DNA from: JAJFUE01 sp039683515
GTDB lineage: Bacteria; Sumerlaeota; Sumerlaeia; MVZB01
Assembly (NCBI GenBank): GCA_039683515.1
Contig: JBDKRG010000058.1
Coordinates: 97,576-161,575 of the forward strand
Direction of reading: 5' to 3'
Length of the DNA: 64,000 bases
The notes under the pieces are model-generated. The model was not told the origin of the DNA, ran no database searches, and saw nothing but the letters and a program-made list of their open reading frames with translations. Within the stretch, counting starts at the first letter, position 1; each line of letters begins with the position of its first letter. Below, piece after piece: positions 35,737-44,532 of the stretch. The position numbers and the translations under genes are program-made.

Positions 35737-37377
35737 ATGGATCGTTACACCCTGTCGTTCAGCGTCTGTAGAGCCGGGACCGGCCCGCTCGATCACAAGC
35801 AGTGGCACAACCTCGTTCAGGAGTTCGAACGCGAGACCGGCCTCTCGGAAATTGCCGGCCAGTACCACGTCGACATCCCGTCGCCGCAATACACCCAGGC
35901 CCTCAACATCGTCGAGAAATGGACCCAGGCCGGCCTGGGGCATTTCTGCATGGGCTTGCTCCGGCCCGAGTCCAAACCCGATCCCGGGCAGTGGCGCCGC
36001 GTCTCCCCCCCGAGCATGCTTCCATGGGACAAACTCGATTACAGCAGCGGGGCGTCCATTTCCTGCAACGCCTGCCGGGCGATGGCCGATTCCCACTTCC
36101 TCTACGTGGCCAATCCCGAATACTTTAAAAACCGGGACGATGGGTTCCATAACCACATCTGCGTCTCCCAATCCTTCGTCGATTGCGTCCGCGACAACAA
36201 GCTCGAGGGGCTCGAATTCATTTATATCCCGGACGTCGGCAAATATGCCGCTCGGCAGTGGTATGTCGCCGTCCCGACGCACAGCCTCGGCCGCGGCGTC
36301 GACCACCCGTGGGCCGACCCGATCGCTTATTATCAGTACACGAACGTGATCCCCATCCCCGTCGTGCGCAAGGGACTCTTTGCCTACGTCAGAGTCCTGC
36401 TGGGCGGCTCGGTTGCGCCCCCGCCGGCGCCGATCCCCCCCGACCGGCGCGCCGGCATCTTTGAATTCTATTCCCTCTGCATGCGCCCCGGCGCCGGTTT
36501 CGGCGATATCAGCAACGACCGTCTCTTTCTGTTGTTCGACCCCATCCGGCTGCGCCCGTTCGGCAGCTCGGCCCCCGGCGTTCTTGTGCGGCATCACTGC
36601 CGCGTCATGCGCGACCACCTCCCCCGCGCCGATTTCGCGTATTACGGCTCCGATCCATGGCTCTGCGTGAGCCCGCGCGCCTACGAAATCCTGACGAGCC
36701 AGGGAATCCTGTCGCACAATGACTGGGACCCCATCCAGGCCGATGAACCGGTCGATGTGCTCGACGAACTCCCGCCCGACGCCGAGCCCCTCGACGGCCG
36801 TCTGGGCCCGATGCCGCCGCCCCTGCATTGGCGCCCCGAGCACCTTGCCGGTCTGCGCGCCTCCGCCGATGAATTCCTGCACCGCCACCGGGGCGAGCAC
36901 AAGCCGCGCTGGGAGCCGCATCTGAACCGGATCGCCGCCTCGCTCAAGCAGCTGCGCCGCGACGAGCCCGACAGCTTCAACGAAGGCATCACCGTTGAAG
37001 ATCTCGATCGCGCCGAGGCGGAACTCGGCATGCGGTTCCCGGGCATCTGGCGCCGCATCCTGCGGTTCAGCTCGCCGATCGAGTTCTGCGAAATGGATTT
37101 CACGTCTGATATCCCGAACAGGAAGGGCCTGGATGAATTCCGCGACCAGCTTGTGCGCTACGGCAACGGCCGCGCCCCCGGCGCCTGGCTCCCGTTCGGC
37201 TACAGCGCCGCCGGCGACTATTGGGTCCTCGATCTGGCGACCTGCGACGAGGCCCGAGAGGACTGCCGCGTCCTGCTGGTTTCGCACGAAGGCTATTTCA
37301 TCAGGCGCGCATGGCCCTCCATCCCCCACTTCCTCGACGAGGCCGTCGAACAGGAACTCTCCCCCGACGACGATTGA
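35737..37377 (+). CDS. SUKH (SMI1/KNR4)-domain protein with unrecognised N-terminal region
   Basis: 546 residues, GGAGG eight bases before the ATG. The C-terminal 130 residues fit the SUKH fold: ITVEDLDRAEAELGMRFPGI, then LPFGYSAAGDYWVLDLA, then VLLVSHEG and AWPSIPHFLDEAVEQEL. SUKH proteins are mostly immunity proteins against polymorphic toxins. The first 350 residues are unusual: ISCNACRAMADSHF resembles half of a double-CxxCG immunity protein, and a later part (NDRLFLLFDPIRLRPF, WLCVSPRAYEILTSQG) looks like a second immunity-type unit. No toxin gene is adjacent. It could be a multi-domain immunity protein; that is inference. Confidence 0.7.
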   Translation: MDRYTLSFSVCRAGTGPLDHKQWHNLVQEFERETGLSEIAGQYHVDIPSPQYTQALNIVEKWTQAGLGHFCMGLLRPESKPDPGQWRRVSPPSMLPWDKLDYSSGASISCNACRAMADSHFLYVANPEYFKNRDDGFHNHICVSQSFVDCVRDNKLEGLEFIYIPDVGKYAARQWYVAVPTHSLGRGVDHPWADPIAYYQYTNVIPIPVVRKGLFAYVRVLLGGSVAPPPAPIPPDRRAGIFEFYSLCMRPGAGFGDISNDRLFLLFDPIRLRPFGSSAPGVLVRHHCRVMRDHLPRADFAYYGSDPWLCVSPRAYEILTSQGILSHNDWDPIQADEPVDVLDELPPDAEPLDGRLGPMPPPLHWRPEHLAGLRASADEFLHRHRGEHKPRWEPHLNRIAASLKQLRRDEPDSFNEGITVEDLDRAEAELGMRFPGIWRRILRFSSPIEFCEMDFTSDIPNRKGLDEFRDQLVRYGNGRAPGAWLPFGYSAAGDYWVLDLATCDEAREDCRVLLVSHEGYFIRRAWPSIPHFLDEAVEQELSPDDD

Positions 37378-37411
37378 TCCCCCTGATCCCCATAGGACCC
37401 ATAAGACCCAA
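37376..37411. repeat. Nonamer tandem repeat directly after the SUKH gene
   Basis: Units like GATCCCCCT, GATCCCCAT, GGACCCATA, AGACCCAAA begin at the stop codon and continue to 37411. Confidence 0.7.
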
Positions 37412-37482
37412 AATTTTGTTCAACCACTTCCCGCTGTTGTAAGATTGAACCTTCAGCCAAACCGCTTCCAAGGAGCCCTTCC

Positions 37483-38040
37483 ATGACCGATCCGATCACG
37501 ATCCTGGGGTTTGCCGGCAGCCTGCGCAAAGCCTCGTTCAACCGCGCGCTGCTTCGCGCCGCCGCCGAGCTCGCGCCCCCCGGCGCCCGCATCGAGACCT
37601 TCGATCTCGACGGCATCCCGCCCTACAACCAGGACGACGAGCAACTGCCGCCGCAGGCCGTCGTCGACTTCAAGCGGAAGATCCGCGCCGCCGACGCCAT
37701 CCTGATCGTCACGCCCGAATACAACTACTCGATCCCCGGCGTCCTCAAGAACGCGATCGACTGGGCGTCGCGCCCCTACGGCGACAACGCCTTCGACTCC
37801 AAGCCGGCCGCCGTCATGGGGGCCTCCATCGGGATGCTCGGCACCGCCCGCGCGCAGTATCACCTGCGCCAGTGCTGCGTCTTCCTGAACCTGCTTCTGA
37901 TGAACCGCCCCGAGGTGATGGTCCCGACCGCCGACAAGAAGTTCGACGAGCAAGGCCGCCTTGCCGACGAGGCCACCCGCAAGCTCGTCGCGCAGTTCCT
38001 CGCCGCCCTCGTCGAGTGGACCCGCAAGATGAAGGGATAA
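37483..38040 (+). CDS. NADPH-dependent FMN reductase (ChrR/azoreductase-like)
   Basis: 185 residues with AAGGAG eight bases before the ATG. A flavodoxin-like protein with FMN-phosphate loop GSLRKASFNRALLRAA and the typical TPEYNYSIPGVLKNAIDW. Relatives reduce quinones, chromate or azo compounds using NAD(P)H in the cytoplasm. Its length is normal. It is a single gene with a decamer repeat after its stop. Confidence 0.92.
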   Translation: MTDPITILGFAGSLRKASFNRALLRAAAELAPPGARIETFDLDGIPPYNQDDEQLPPQAVVDFKRKIRAADAILIVTPEYNYSIPGVLKNAIDWASRPYGDNAFDSKPAAVMGASIGMLGTARAQYHLRQCCVFLNLLLMNRPEVMVPTADKKFDEQGRLADEATRKLVAQFLAALVEWTRKMKG

Positions 38041-38063
38041 AAAAAGGGGGCTTTCAGATCAAC

Positions 38064-38103
38064 GTCCGTGCCGGTCCGTGCAGGTCCGTGCGCGTCCGTG
38101 TCT
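38064..38103. repeat. Decamer tandem repeat, four units
   Basis: GTCCGTGCCG, GTCCGTGCAG, GTCCGTGCGC, GTCCGTGTCT in exact register, 23 bases after the FMN reductase stop. Confidence 0.92.
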
Positions 38104-38130
38104 CTTCCGCCCGCAATGACCGGCAGGCAG

Positions 38131-38286
38131 GTAGCCGGGGGTAAGCGCTTGCGCGCGCCCGGCGGCGGTCGTCATCCGAACACCGATGACGGCAGAATCA
38201 CCCCTCCCGAGGAGTCTGCCGCCCCGGCGAGGTCGGATTCTTCCGGAGACGCCGGGCATTCCCCTTGCGGGGACACCCCCGGCTAC
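38131..38286. repeat. REP-like inverted pair (BIME-like element)
   Basis: A + strand unit (38131-38163) and a minus-strand unit (38251-38286) each have GTAGCCGGGGGT followed by a hairpin closing with GCCCGGC; both are preceded by CCGGCAGG. The 87 bases between hold another hairpin (GGCAGA ... TCTGCC with inner CTCC/GGAG). GTAG plus an imperfect palindrome in facing orientation is the design of REP elements moved by RAYT transposases. No transposase gene is in the window. The flanks of the gap (38104-38370) show no credible gene. Confidence 0.6.
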
Positions 38287-38370
38287 AACCTGCCGGCCAT
38301 CCGGGCACCGTTCCAAATCCAACGAAGTTGCCAAGGCGGTTTATATCGATAGACCCCCCCTGCGTCGCGC

Positions 38371-38733
38371 CTAAAGCCTTTGATGCCGCCTCCAGAAGTC
38401 GCGCAGGCTCTGGACCACATCCGCCGAATCGATCGGCAGGGAGCCGTTCTCGTCCTGCTTGGGCAGGGCGTAGATCATCGCCCGAAGCTTCCGCATCCCG
38501 AACGGCCGCTGGACCTCGACCGGCAACCGGTCGGAAAAGGACACGAGCGGGATAAACCCGTCGTCCGAGATCATGCACATCAGGAGCGGCCCGGCCCCGA
38601 TGTTTTCGTCGAATATGAAGAGCTGCGGGATCGGCGAAGTTTCGTTCTTGATGTAGGCCCGCATTCTTCGCCCCGATGCCTTAATGGCATGGTCGATTTC
38701 TCTGAGAGATTTGGTGAGGAATACCGTTCTCAT
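38371..38733 (-). CDS. Hypothetical protein, 120 residues
   Basis: The ATG at 38733 follows AGGAGG by eight bases; an ATG at 38739 would be too close to it. No signal peptide or membrane helix. Sequence features: MRTVFLTKSLREIDHAIKAS, PQLFIFDENIGAGPLLMCMI, VEVQRPFGMRKLRAMIYALP. The even charge and the ribosome site support a real small cytoplasmic protein. No family recognised. Confidence 0.6.
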   Translation of the reverse strand: MRTVFLTKSLREIDHAIKASGRRMRAYIKNETSPIPQLFIFDENIGAGPLLMCMISDDGFIPLVSFSDRLPVEVQRPFGMRKLRAMIYALPKQDENGSLPIDSADVVQSLRDFWRRHQRL

Positions 38734-38867
38734 GATCATGCCCTCCTTCGCCGAATGGGATTTACTCCATGCAAGGATCGTGCGAATTGGTACGGCGGCC
38801 ATGCCACGTGGGAACGGCGTTACCCGACTTCATCCAATCAACTGATTTTTCAGGATTTATCTTGCAC

Positions 38868-38915
38868 CAAAAAAGTTTGTCCCGGTGCCGGCAACCATGC
38901 CGGGACCGGGACAAA
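38868..38915 (-). terminator. Terminator of the second heparinase-like gene
   Basis: Stem TTTGTCCCGG / CCGGGACAAA with an inner GCCGGC/GCCGG pairing; on the minus strand it is followed by CTTTTTTGG. It lies 42 bases past the stop. Confidence 0.85.
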
Positions 38916-38957
38916 CCACAAGGAGGCAGTAAAACATACTGCCCCAAGGGGTCGTTT

Positions 38958-41900
38958 TTACTGTAAACTCAACCCGTCCGGCCCCGCCGCGCTCGAATTG
39001 TCGAGCGTGAACGTCGAGTCCCCGGCCGGGACCGAGAGGACTTTCTGTGTGCCATTGGCCATTGTGACGACTACACTTGCAGCCGATGGGGACTGGAACG
39101 TCCACACCTCGCGCGTCCCCGTCCGGTCCAGCCCGGCGCTCAGCGCGACCGTCGACGTGAACAGCGCCTTCCCACCCGCGCTCCCGTGCGTCGCCTGCTC
39201 AAAAGCCGCCCCCAGGATCGTCCCGGAGGCGCTCGAGACCCCCGCCGACGGGCCGTCGGTGGCAATGTCTCCGCTAATCTGGCCCGTCGAGGCTGCAAAA
39301 ACTACAGTGCCGACCCGGTCCGACATGGTCAGCCGCACCCCCCGGTACCCGCTCCCCCCGACTTCGCTGATTGACGACGCGATCGGCGCCCCGCCGGTAT
39401 ATGGGACCAGCGTCACCAGATAATCCTGGGTGGTATTTTTTACTGTGTTGGCCAACTGAAGGGCTGCCCTGGCCTGCGGCGTGCTGGTCATCAGCTTCGG
39501 GATGGCGATCGGCATGTCCTGGACCCGAAGCTCGGTCCCGCTGCCGCCGACCACGTTGACCTGCACCTTGTTGCTGACCGAACCAAACGTCGCCTGCTTG
39601 GGCCCGTCGAGCGTCAGGGCGTTCTTGGATGCCGGGTAAAGCTGCCACACGTACTGGTGGGTGGCGGGCGCCTTGATCCGGTCGAACACCACCGCGCATC
39701 CCGGATCGACGAAGTAGATCCTCCGCGTGTATTCGCTCAGCGCCCCGCGGTAGACCGGCTCCAGCTGCGAGGCCAGGAAGTTGACCGGCCCTCCGAGCAC
39801 CGTGCGGTCGATCCGCGCGCGGTCCTGGAACGCCGTGGCGTCCCCCAGGAAGTCGCCGCACTGCTGGCTTTCGGGATTGCCGTCGACGAGCACGACGTTG
39901 TGCCCCATCGCCTGCGTGAAGTACGACCAGAAATACGGGTCCTGGTAGTAATAGCTGTAGCAGCCGGCCTCGCAGAGGACCTGCTGGTTGGCCACGGACA
40001 TGATGAAGTTGCCCTGGTCGACGTGCGTGTGGTTGTAGTTGGCGCCGCCTCGATACACCATGACAATATCGTTGGCTCCCCACCCGCTGCGGAACACCAC
40101 GTTGCCCTTGCCCGGGAACGCCTTGCTCCTGGGCCAGCCCGCCTGCTCCGGCGACTGCATCGGCAGGGTGGTGTCGCGCCACAGGAAGTCCTCCCACTTG
40201 CTCGAGATCACCTGGTTGACGAACCAGCGGTAGACCGGGTCGTTGGATTCCTGCGCGAACCAAACCCACGCGTTCGAGATCGACCGGGCCTCGTGCGAGT
40301 CCCCCATCGGGAGCATCGTCCTGCTCCCGTCGAACGACGCGTAGAGCGGGAACGCGTGGCCGGCCATGTAATTGAGCGACCGCGCCAGCCCCGTCACCCC
40401 GTAGGCCTGTTTGAGCGCGGCGAACATCGGCTGGCCGCCCTGCTGGGCGTAATCCTGGTAGCTGTAGTCCTCGCCCCAGCCCCCGTCGGGGTGCAGCGTG
40501 TAGCGCGGCAGCTGGATCGCCTTCTCCATCAGCCCGCTGAAGTAAATATCCCAGTTGGCCGCGTCGTCGCCCGTCAGTTCGCCCTCCATCGCGATCAGCG
40601 CCTCGATCGCCCCGGCCGTCGCGTGGTGGATCCAGTTGCTGGTGTTGTTGCCGACGCGGTCGTCGCGGAACCACTCCGTCCACGCCGGGATCACGCCGTT
40701 CTTCATGATCCCGCGGCAGACGTCGGCGCGCTCCTGGGCCGAAAACAGCCCGTACACTGCGTCATATGCGAACGCCGCGCTCTGCGTCGCGCGCCCGATC
40801 GGGTAATACGCGTAACGCCCCTGCCCCTGGAACCACGGGTGGTTCCACTGGTCCCACCCGGCGAACTTGACGAGGCTGTCCTTCGCGTACGTCCCGTTGT
40901 AAGAGGAGCCGCTGATCGCATACACGAACGCGTTGTAAAAAATCGCCTGCTCGGGCGTGCTGAGCGCGCTGACCCACGTGTTGTAGGCGGTCTGGTCCGG
41001 GACGAGGTAATCCTCCGGGAAATACTGGTTGATCGAATTCGTGTAGACGAACGGCTGCGTCGCCTTGCTCCCGATCGTGCTCCAGCCGGCCGCCCCGTCG
41101 CCGCTCGTGCGCCGCGCCTGGAGCCGCGGGATGTCGCTCGCGCCGAACCACAGCCGCGGGTGCGTCCCCGCCGCCACGTTGTTGATGCACCACACGCGCA
41201 CGTCGCTGCGCGCCGTTTTCCCCGTCGAGTCGGTCCCCTCGATCACCATCATGTAGGGCCCCGGCGTGTCGGTCGTCGCGAAGTTGAGCGTCCCGCTCCA
41301 CTGCCCGCTCGACTGCGCGAGCGCGACCGGCCCGTGCACGACCGCCCCGTCGAAATTCTCGAGCCGCGCGCTGGCCGAGCTCAGCGTCGCCGCCGGCTTG
41401 GCCGTCACGCTCACCGCGTCGCCCGGGTGGTAATGCCGCTTGGCGAATAGCATTGGCCACAGCTTGAACGCCTGCGTCGCGGGCGCCGTCACGTCGAACC
41501 CCGCCCGCGCGCGCCCGGTGACCGTCACGTTGTCGAGGCAAAAATAAATATACGAGCTCGCGTCACCCTTGTCGAAGCTCGCCACGATCGCCAGCGCCTG
41601 GATCTTGAGGCCCGAGGCCGGCGCGGTCGTCCCCGCCCGCATGCCGGAGACCGGCACCGACGCGTGCTGCCACGACTCCAGCGCGAGCGAGGGGAGCGTG
41701 TAGGTGTAGCGCTTGCCGTCCGCCCCCGCCATGTGCACCGTGATCGCCTTGGGCTTGGAGATCTGCTTGAGCCAGTAGTCGAACGTGATGTACGAATCGG
41801 CCGAGGTGTTCATGTTCAGCTTGATCGTCGCCCCGACCAGCTGCGCCGACGCCGAGTTGGGCCGGTACGACCGGAGCAGATACGTCGTGTTGGTCGTGGT

Positions 41901-42161
41901 CCCCGTCGGCGCCGCGAGGTCGACCGGGTAGAAGAACTCGCCGCTGCCGACGTAGCCCTGCAGCTTGTATCGATCATGGTAATGGCCGGGCAGGATCGTG
42001 AAATCGTAGGCGGTGTCCTCGAATGCCGGGTAGCTTTCCCACCCGCTGATCGTTCCGCTCTCGAAATCCTCGCTCCACGTCGCGCTCACGAGCAGGTCCG
42101 CCGCCGTCGCCGTCGCCGACCAGATGCACAGCGCCAGGATCGCCAAGATTCTCCAGGTCAT
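38958..42161 (-). CDS. Large secreted heparinase II/III-like protein with N-terminal carbohydrate-binding-type domain
   Basis: 1067 residues from the ATG at 42161 (GAGGTGG upstream), with signal peptide WRILAILALCIWSATATA. Residues about 30-215 form a jelly-roll-like domain (WSEDFESGTISGWESYPAF, FDYWLKQISKPKAITVHMAG); about 230-330 an Ig-like domain. From about 335 the alpha/alpha toroid begins (GTHPRLWFGASDIPRLQ), and the heparinase II/III segment lies near 700-760: YNHTHVDQGNF (His711, His713, Asp715), then GCYSYYYQDPYFWSYF and GHNVVLVDG. C-terminal beta-sandwiches follow. It probably cleaves acidic polysaccharides outside the cytoplasm. Confidence 0.85.
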   Translation of the reverse strand: MTWRILAILALCIWSATATAADLLVSATWSEDFESGTISGWESYPAFEDTAYDFTILPGHYHDRYKLQGYVGSGEFFYPVDLAAPTGTTTNTTYLLRSYRPNSASAQLVGATIKLNMNTSADSYITFDYWLKQISKPKAITVHMAGADGKRYTYTLPSLALESWQHASVPVSGMRAGTTAPASGLKIQALAIVASFDKGDASSYIYFCLDNVTVTGRARAGFDVTAPATQAFKLWPMLFAKRHYHPGDAVSVTAKPAATLSSASARLENFDGAVVHGPVALAQSSGQWSGTLNFATTDTPGPYMMVIEGTDSTGKTARSDVRVWCINNVAAGTHPRLWFGASDIPRLQARRTSGDGAAGWSTIGSKATQPFVYTNSINQYFPEDYLVPDQTAYNTWVSALSTPEQAIFYNAFVYAISGSSYNGTYAKDSLVKFAGWDQWNHPWFQGQGRYAYYPIGRATQSAAFAYDAVYGLFSAQERADVCRGIMKNGVIPAWTEWFRDDRVGNNTSNWIHHATAGAIEALIAMEGELTGDDAANWDIYFSGLMEKAIQLPRYTLHPDGGWGEDYSYQDYAQQGGQPMFAALKQAYGVTGLARSLNYMAGHAFPLYASFDGSRTMLPMGDSHEARSISNAWVWFAQESNDPVYRWFVNQVISSKWEDFLWRDTTLPMQSPEQAGWPRSKAFPGKGNVVFRSGWGANDIVMVYRGGANYNHTHVDQGNFIMSVANQQVLCEAGCYSYYYQDPYFWSYFTQAMGHNVVLVDGNPESQQCGDFLGDATAFQDRARIDRTVLGGPVNFLASQLEPVYRGALSEYTRRIYFVDPGCAVVFDRIKAPATHQYVWQLYPASKNALTLDGPKQATFGSVSNKVQVNVVGGSGTELRVQDMPIAIPKLMTSTPQARAALQLANTVKNTTQDYLVTLVPYTGGAPIASSISEVGGSGYRGVRLTMSDRVGTVVFAASTGQISGDIATDGPSAGVSSASGTILGAAFEQATHGSAGGKALFTSTVALSAGLDRTGTREVWTFQSPSAASVVVTMANGTQKVLSVPAGDSTFTLDNSSAAGPDGLSLQ

Positions 42162-42580
42162 GCCAAGCCACCTCGTATTTTGATTTTCACCCCACCCGGC
42201 CATGCCCCGAATCATAAGACAAAATCCTCTCAAACTCCCGAATTTCATCTATCATCAAGCGCGATTTGCTTTATGAGTTAATGGTTAATATCTTATTGTA
42301 TTGAAGATTCTCGAAAGTATTTGCCCCTTGATGCCGCCGTTTTGTCCCGGCACTGGCAAGCGGGCCTGGAAGATCCGGACTCCATGGAATAATTTGTGGG
42401 CGAGGCGATCAAACGAAAAGGCGTTCACGCAAAATCGCTAAAGTGCAAAAGGCGCAAAAACATGTTTCTTTGAAGGGCGGAATGAATCCGTGCAAGACCG
42501 TCCGCTCCGTGTCATCCGCGTTCCATGGACTTGCGTTCGCCGGACGATCCCGGTCGGTTCGGAAGCTTTTGGTTCGGCGC
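42162..42580. other. Gene-free gap of 419 bases
   Basis: No credible ORF. It contains an AT-rich stretch (42262-42320) upstream of the heparinase gene, a degenerate CGCAAAA/GTGCAAAAGGCGCAAAAA stretch (42427-42465), and a degenerate ATCCGTG/GTCCGC run (42485-42522) resembling the decamer family. Confidence 0.5.
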
Positions 42581-43423
42581 TCATGCCTTGATCCTGCCGG
42601 CTTTGCCGAACACCTTGCGGTTCACTTCCTCGAGGTGATTGGCCCAGTGCTCGTGGATGAAGTGGATGGCGGGCCGGCCGTGGATCGACCAGGGCGATTT
42701 CCGGGCGTTCACCCCCACGAAATGCGCGCCGCAGCGCCCCAGGTCCGGAACGTGCGGCGGGAACGGCGAGCAGATCGACACTTCCTCCACGCTCACGACG
42801 CGCGGGGCGCCGCCGCGGTGGATCGCCGCCGTCTGCAGCCCCTGCTCGTCGACTTCCGACCCCAGCCGCGCCTCTTCGCTCTCCAGCACCGAGCGCAGCG
42901 CGCCCTCGAAATCGAACTCCGGCGTGATCCCGCGGATGCCGCTGTTGCGCGGCTCGGGCGGGCACAGGCGCGCGAACCGGCCGAAGAACGGCGCGACGTC
43001 CTCGGCGTACACGCACCATTTCCCGCTCCCCGCCCAACCCTTCAACGCCGCCGGCAGCCGCCATAAAATCAGGTCGTTGTCCAGCGCCAGCTCGTACGCG
43101 CCCGGGATCAGCCGGATCGGCGCCAGCTTCCAGCCGACTCCTTCCGCCATCGCCCCGTCGATGCGGTCGCGGATGAACGCCGGCATCTCGCCGTTGCAGT
43201 CGACCCAGATGATGTCGTCGGGGATTTCGCCGGTCAGCTCGCGCGCGGCGTCGGTCGCAATCGAGTTGACGCACACGACATGCGTGGCCGTGGGGAACAG
43301 TTTCTTCGCCCCCCAGATCGACAGCCGCAGCGCCTCGAATCCGTAACGGCTCACGTTGCCGATCGTCCAGCGCACAACCAGCGGGCATTGTGTCCTGAGC
43401 TTCAAGGGGTTCATGTTTTCCAT
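42581..43423 (-). CDS. Hypothetical protein, possible sugar transferase
   Basis: 280 residues from the ATG at 43423 (GGCGGGAT upstream); the frame stays open further but that part is Arg-rich and has no ribosome site. The N-terminus LRTQCPLVVRWTIGNVSRYG and VVCVNSIATDAAREL looks like an alpha/beta fold, and YELALDNDLILWRLP carries a D-N-D that could be a GT-A metal site. The C-terminus has HFVGVNARKSPW and HEHWANHLEEVNRK. A GT-A-type transferase is the best guess; no family is certain. Single gene. Confidence 0.55.
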   Translation of the reverse strand: MENMNPLKLRTQCPLVVRWTIGNVSRYGFEALRLSIWGAKKLFPTATHVVCVNSIATDAARELTGEIPDDIIWVDCNGEMPAFIRDRIDGAMAEGVGWKLAPIRLIPGAYELALDNDLILWRLPAALKGWAGSGKWCVYAEDVAPFFGRFARLCPPEPRNSGIRGITPEFDFEGALRSVLESEEARLGSEVDEQGLQTAAIHRGGAPRVVSVEEVSICSPFPPHVPDLGRCGAHFVGVNARKSPWSIHGRPAIHFIHEHWANHLEEVNRKVFGKAGRIKA

Positions 43424-43835
43424 CTTGGCATCCCGCCGCCGTCGCCGCTTCGCGCGGCCGCGGCCGGCCTGCCGGTTTGGGCGCCGGTCCATTTCTTTAT
43501 CTTCAATAGCCAGTATAGTATGATGCACTTGTCACCCATAGAAATAGAGATCGTCGATCGAGGAAATCCTTGGTGGGGGGCTTCGCGCGTCGCGGGCGTC
43601 GTTGGCCGCCGCCGGCGTGGGAGCGTTACCGCCGCGCCGGCCCCTGCGCCCGCCGGTTCTCCCCGTGAGCTGAAATGCCAAGCCGCCGGCCGGCCGTGTG
43701 GCACGGGGTATGGCCAAAAGTGACGCTGCGCCCCTTGCCGGCGTCTATACCGGTGAGGGGCGCGTGCGTTCGGGCTTGCCTTGCGCGGGGTTGGCGATTA
43801 AGTTTGGAAGATCGGCAAACCCCGTGAGGTCAGCG
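43424..43835. other. Gap of 412 bases between the hypothetical gene and the ECF sigma gene
   Basis: Divergent gap, very G+C rich with many GGC/GCC hairpins. No gene or convincing sigma-70 promoter was seen. ORFs here are short and lack ribosome sites. Confidence 0.4.
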
Positions 43836-44447
43836 ATGAACGCAGCGATCGGACTGGACAGCGCTTCCGATGCCCCCCAGGCGGCCGAGCCCGAAACGGG
43901 CGACGCCGGCCTCGTCGTCCGCGCCGCCGCGGGCGAGGCGGGGGCGTTCGGCACGCTGATGGCGCGCTACTCGCCGGTCGTCCTCGGTTATTTTTACGGC
44001 CGGGTGCGCGTCGACGCCGATCGCGAGGACCTGCTCCAGGAGGTCTTCCTCGAGGCGTTCCGGCAGCTCGGGCGGCTGCGGCGGCCCGAGCGGTTCGGGC
44101 CGTGGCTGATGCGGATCGCGCGCAGCAAGCTGCTCGACTTCTGGCGCCACCGGCAGCGTCACGCCGGGCGCGAGACGGGCGGCCCGCCCGAGGAGCTCCC
44201 CATCGAGCCGGCCGATCCGGGCCCCGGGCCGCGCGAGGCCCTCGCCGAAAGCGAGCTTCACCGGCGGGTCCGCGACGCGATCGGCGCGATGGGCGACAAA
44301 TACCGGACGGTCCTTTACATGCGGCTCATCGCCGACCAGGAGCCGCACGAGATCGCCCGGCGGCTCGGGATCAAGGAGAGCGCGGCCCGGATGCGCCTCA
44401 AGCGCGGCCTCGAGATGCTGCGCAAGGATCTGGGCCCATTGCAGTAG
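43836..44447 (+). CDS. ECF-type RNA polymerase sigma factor
   Basis: 203 residues from the ATG at 43836 with GAGGT five bases upstream. Region 2 is ARYSPVVLGYFYGRVR...DREDLLQEVFLEAF, then PERFGPWLMRIARSKLLDFW. Region 4 is ALAESELHRRVRDAIGAMGDKYRTVLY followed by the helix-turn-helix EPHEIARRLGIKESAARMRL. The region 1 and 3 domains are absent, as in ECF factors. The next gene encodes a membrane protein with a cytoplasmic N-terminus and is the likely anti-sigma partner. Confidence 0.93.
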   Translation: MNAAIGLDSASDAPQAAEPETGDAGLVVRAAAGEAGAFGTLMARYSPVVLGYFYGRVRVDADREDLLQEVFLEAFRQLGRLRRPERFGPWLMRIARSKLLDFWRHRQRHAGRETGGPPEELPIEPADPGPGPREALAESELHRRVRDAIGAMGDKYRTVLYMRLIADQEPHEIARRLGIKESAARMRLKRGLEMLRKDLGPLQ

Positions 44448-44504
44448 CCCGAGCGTGTGGGGCCGGCGCCCCCGCCGGCCATCCCATGCAGTAGCCCGAG
44501 CGTG
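44441..44504. repeat. 17-bp direct repeat around a hairpin after the sigma gene
   Basis: GCAGTAGCCCGAGCGTG occurs at 44441-44457, including the TAG stop, and again at 44488-44504. Between them GGCCGGC / GCCGGCC forms a hairpin. The second copy continues AGCGAAGG. This looks like insertion of a hairpin element with duplication of the target. Confidence 0.85.
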
Positions 44505-44532
44505 AGCGAAGGATCTTGAAAGCTGGTGTCTT

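Noticed and set aside
38104..38370. Possible small coding gene in the REP region
   Set aside because: Open frames here cover hairpin repeats on both strands and have no ribosome sites.
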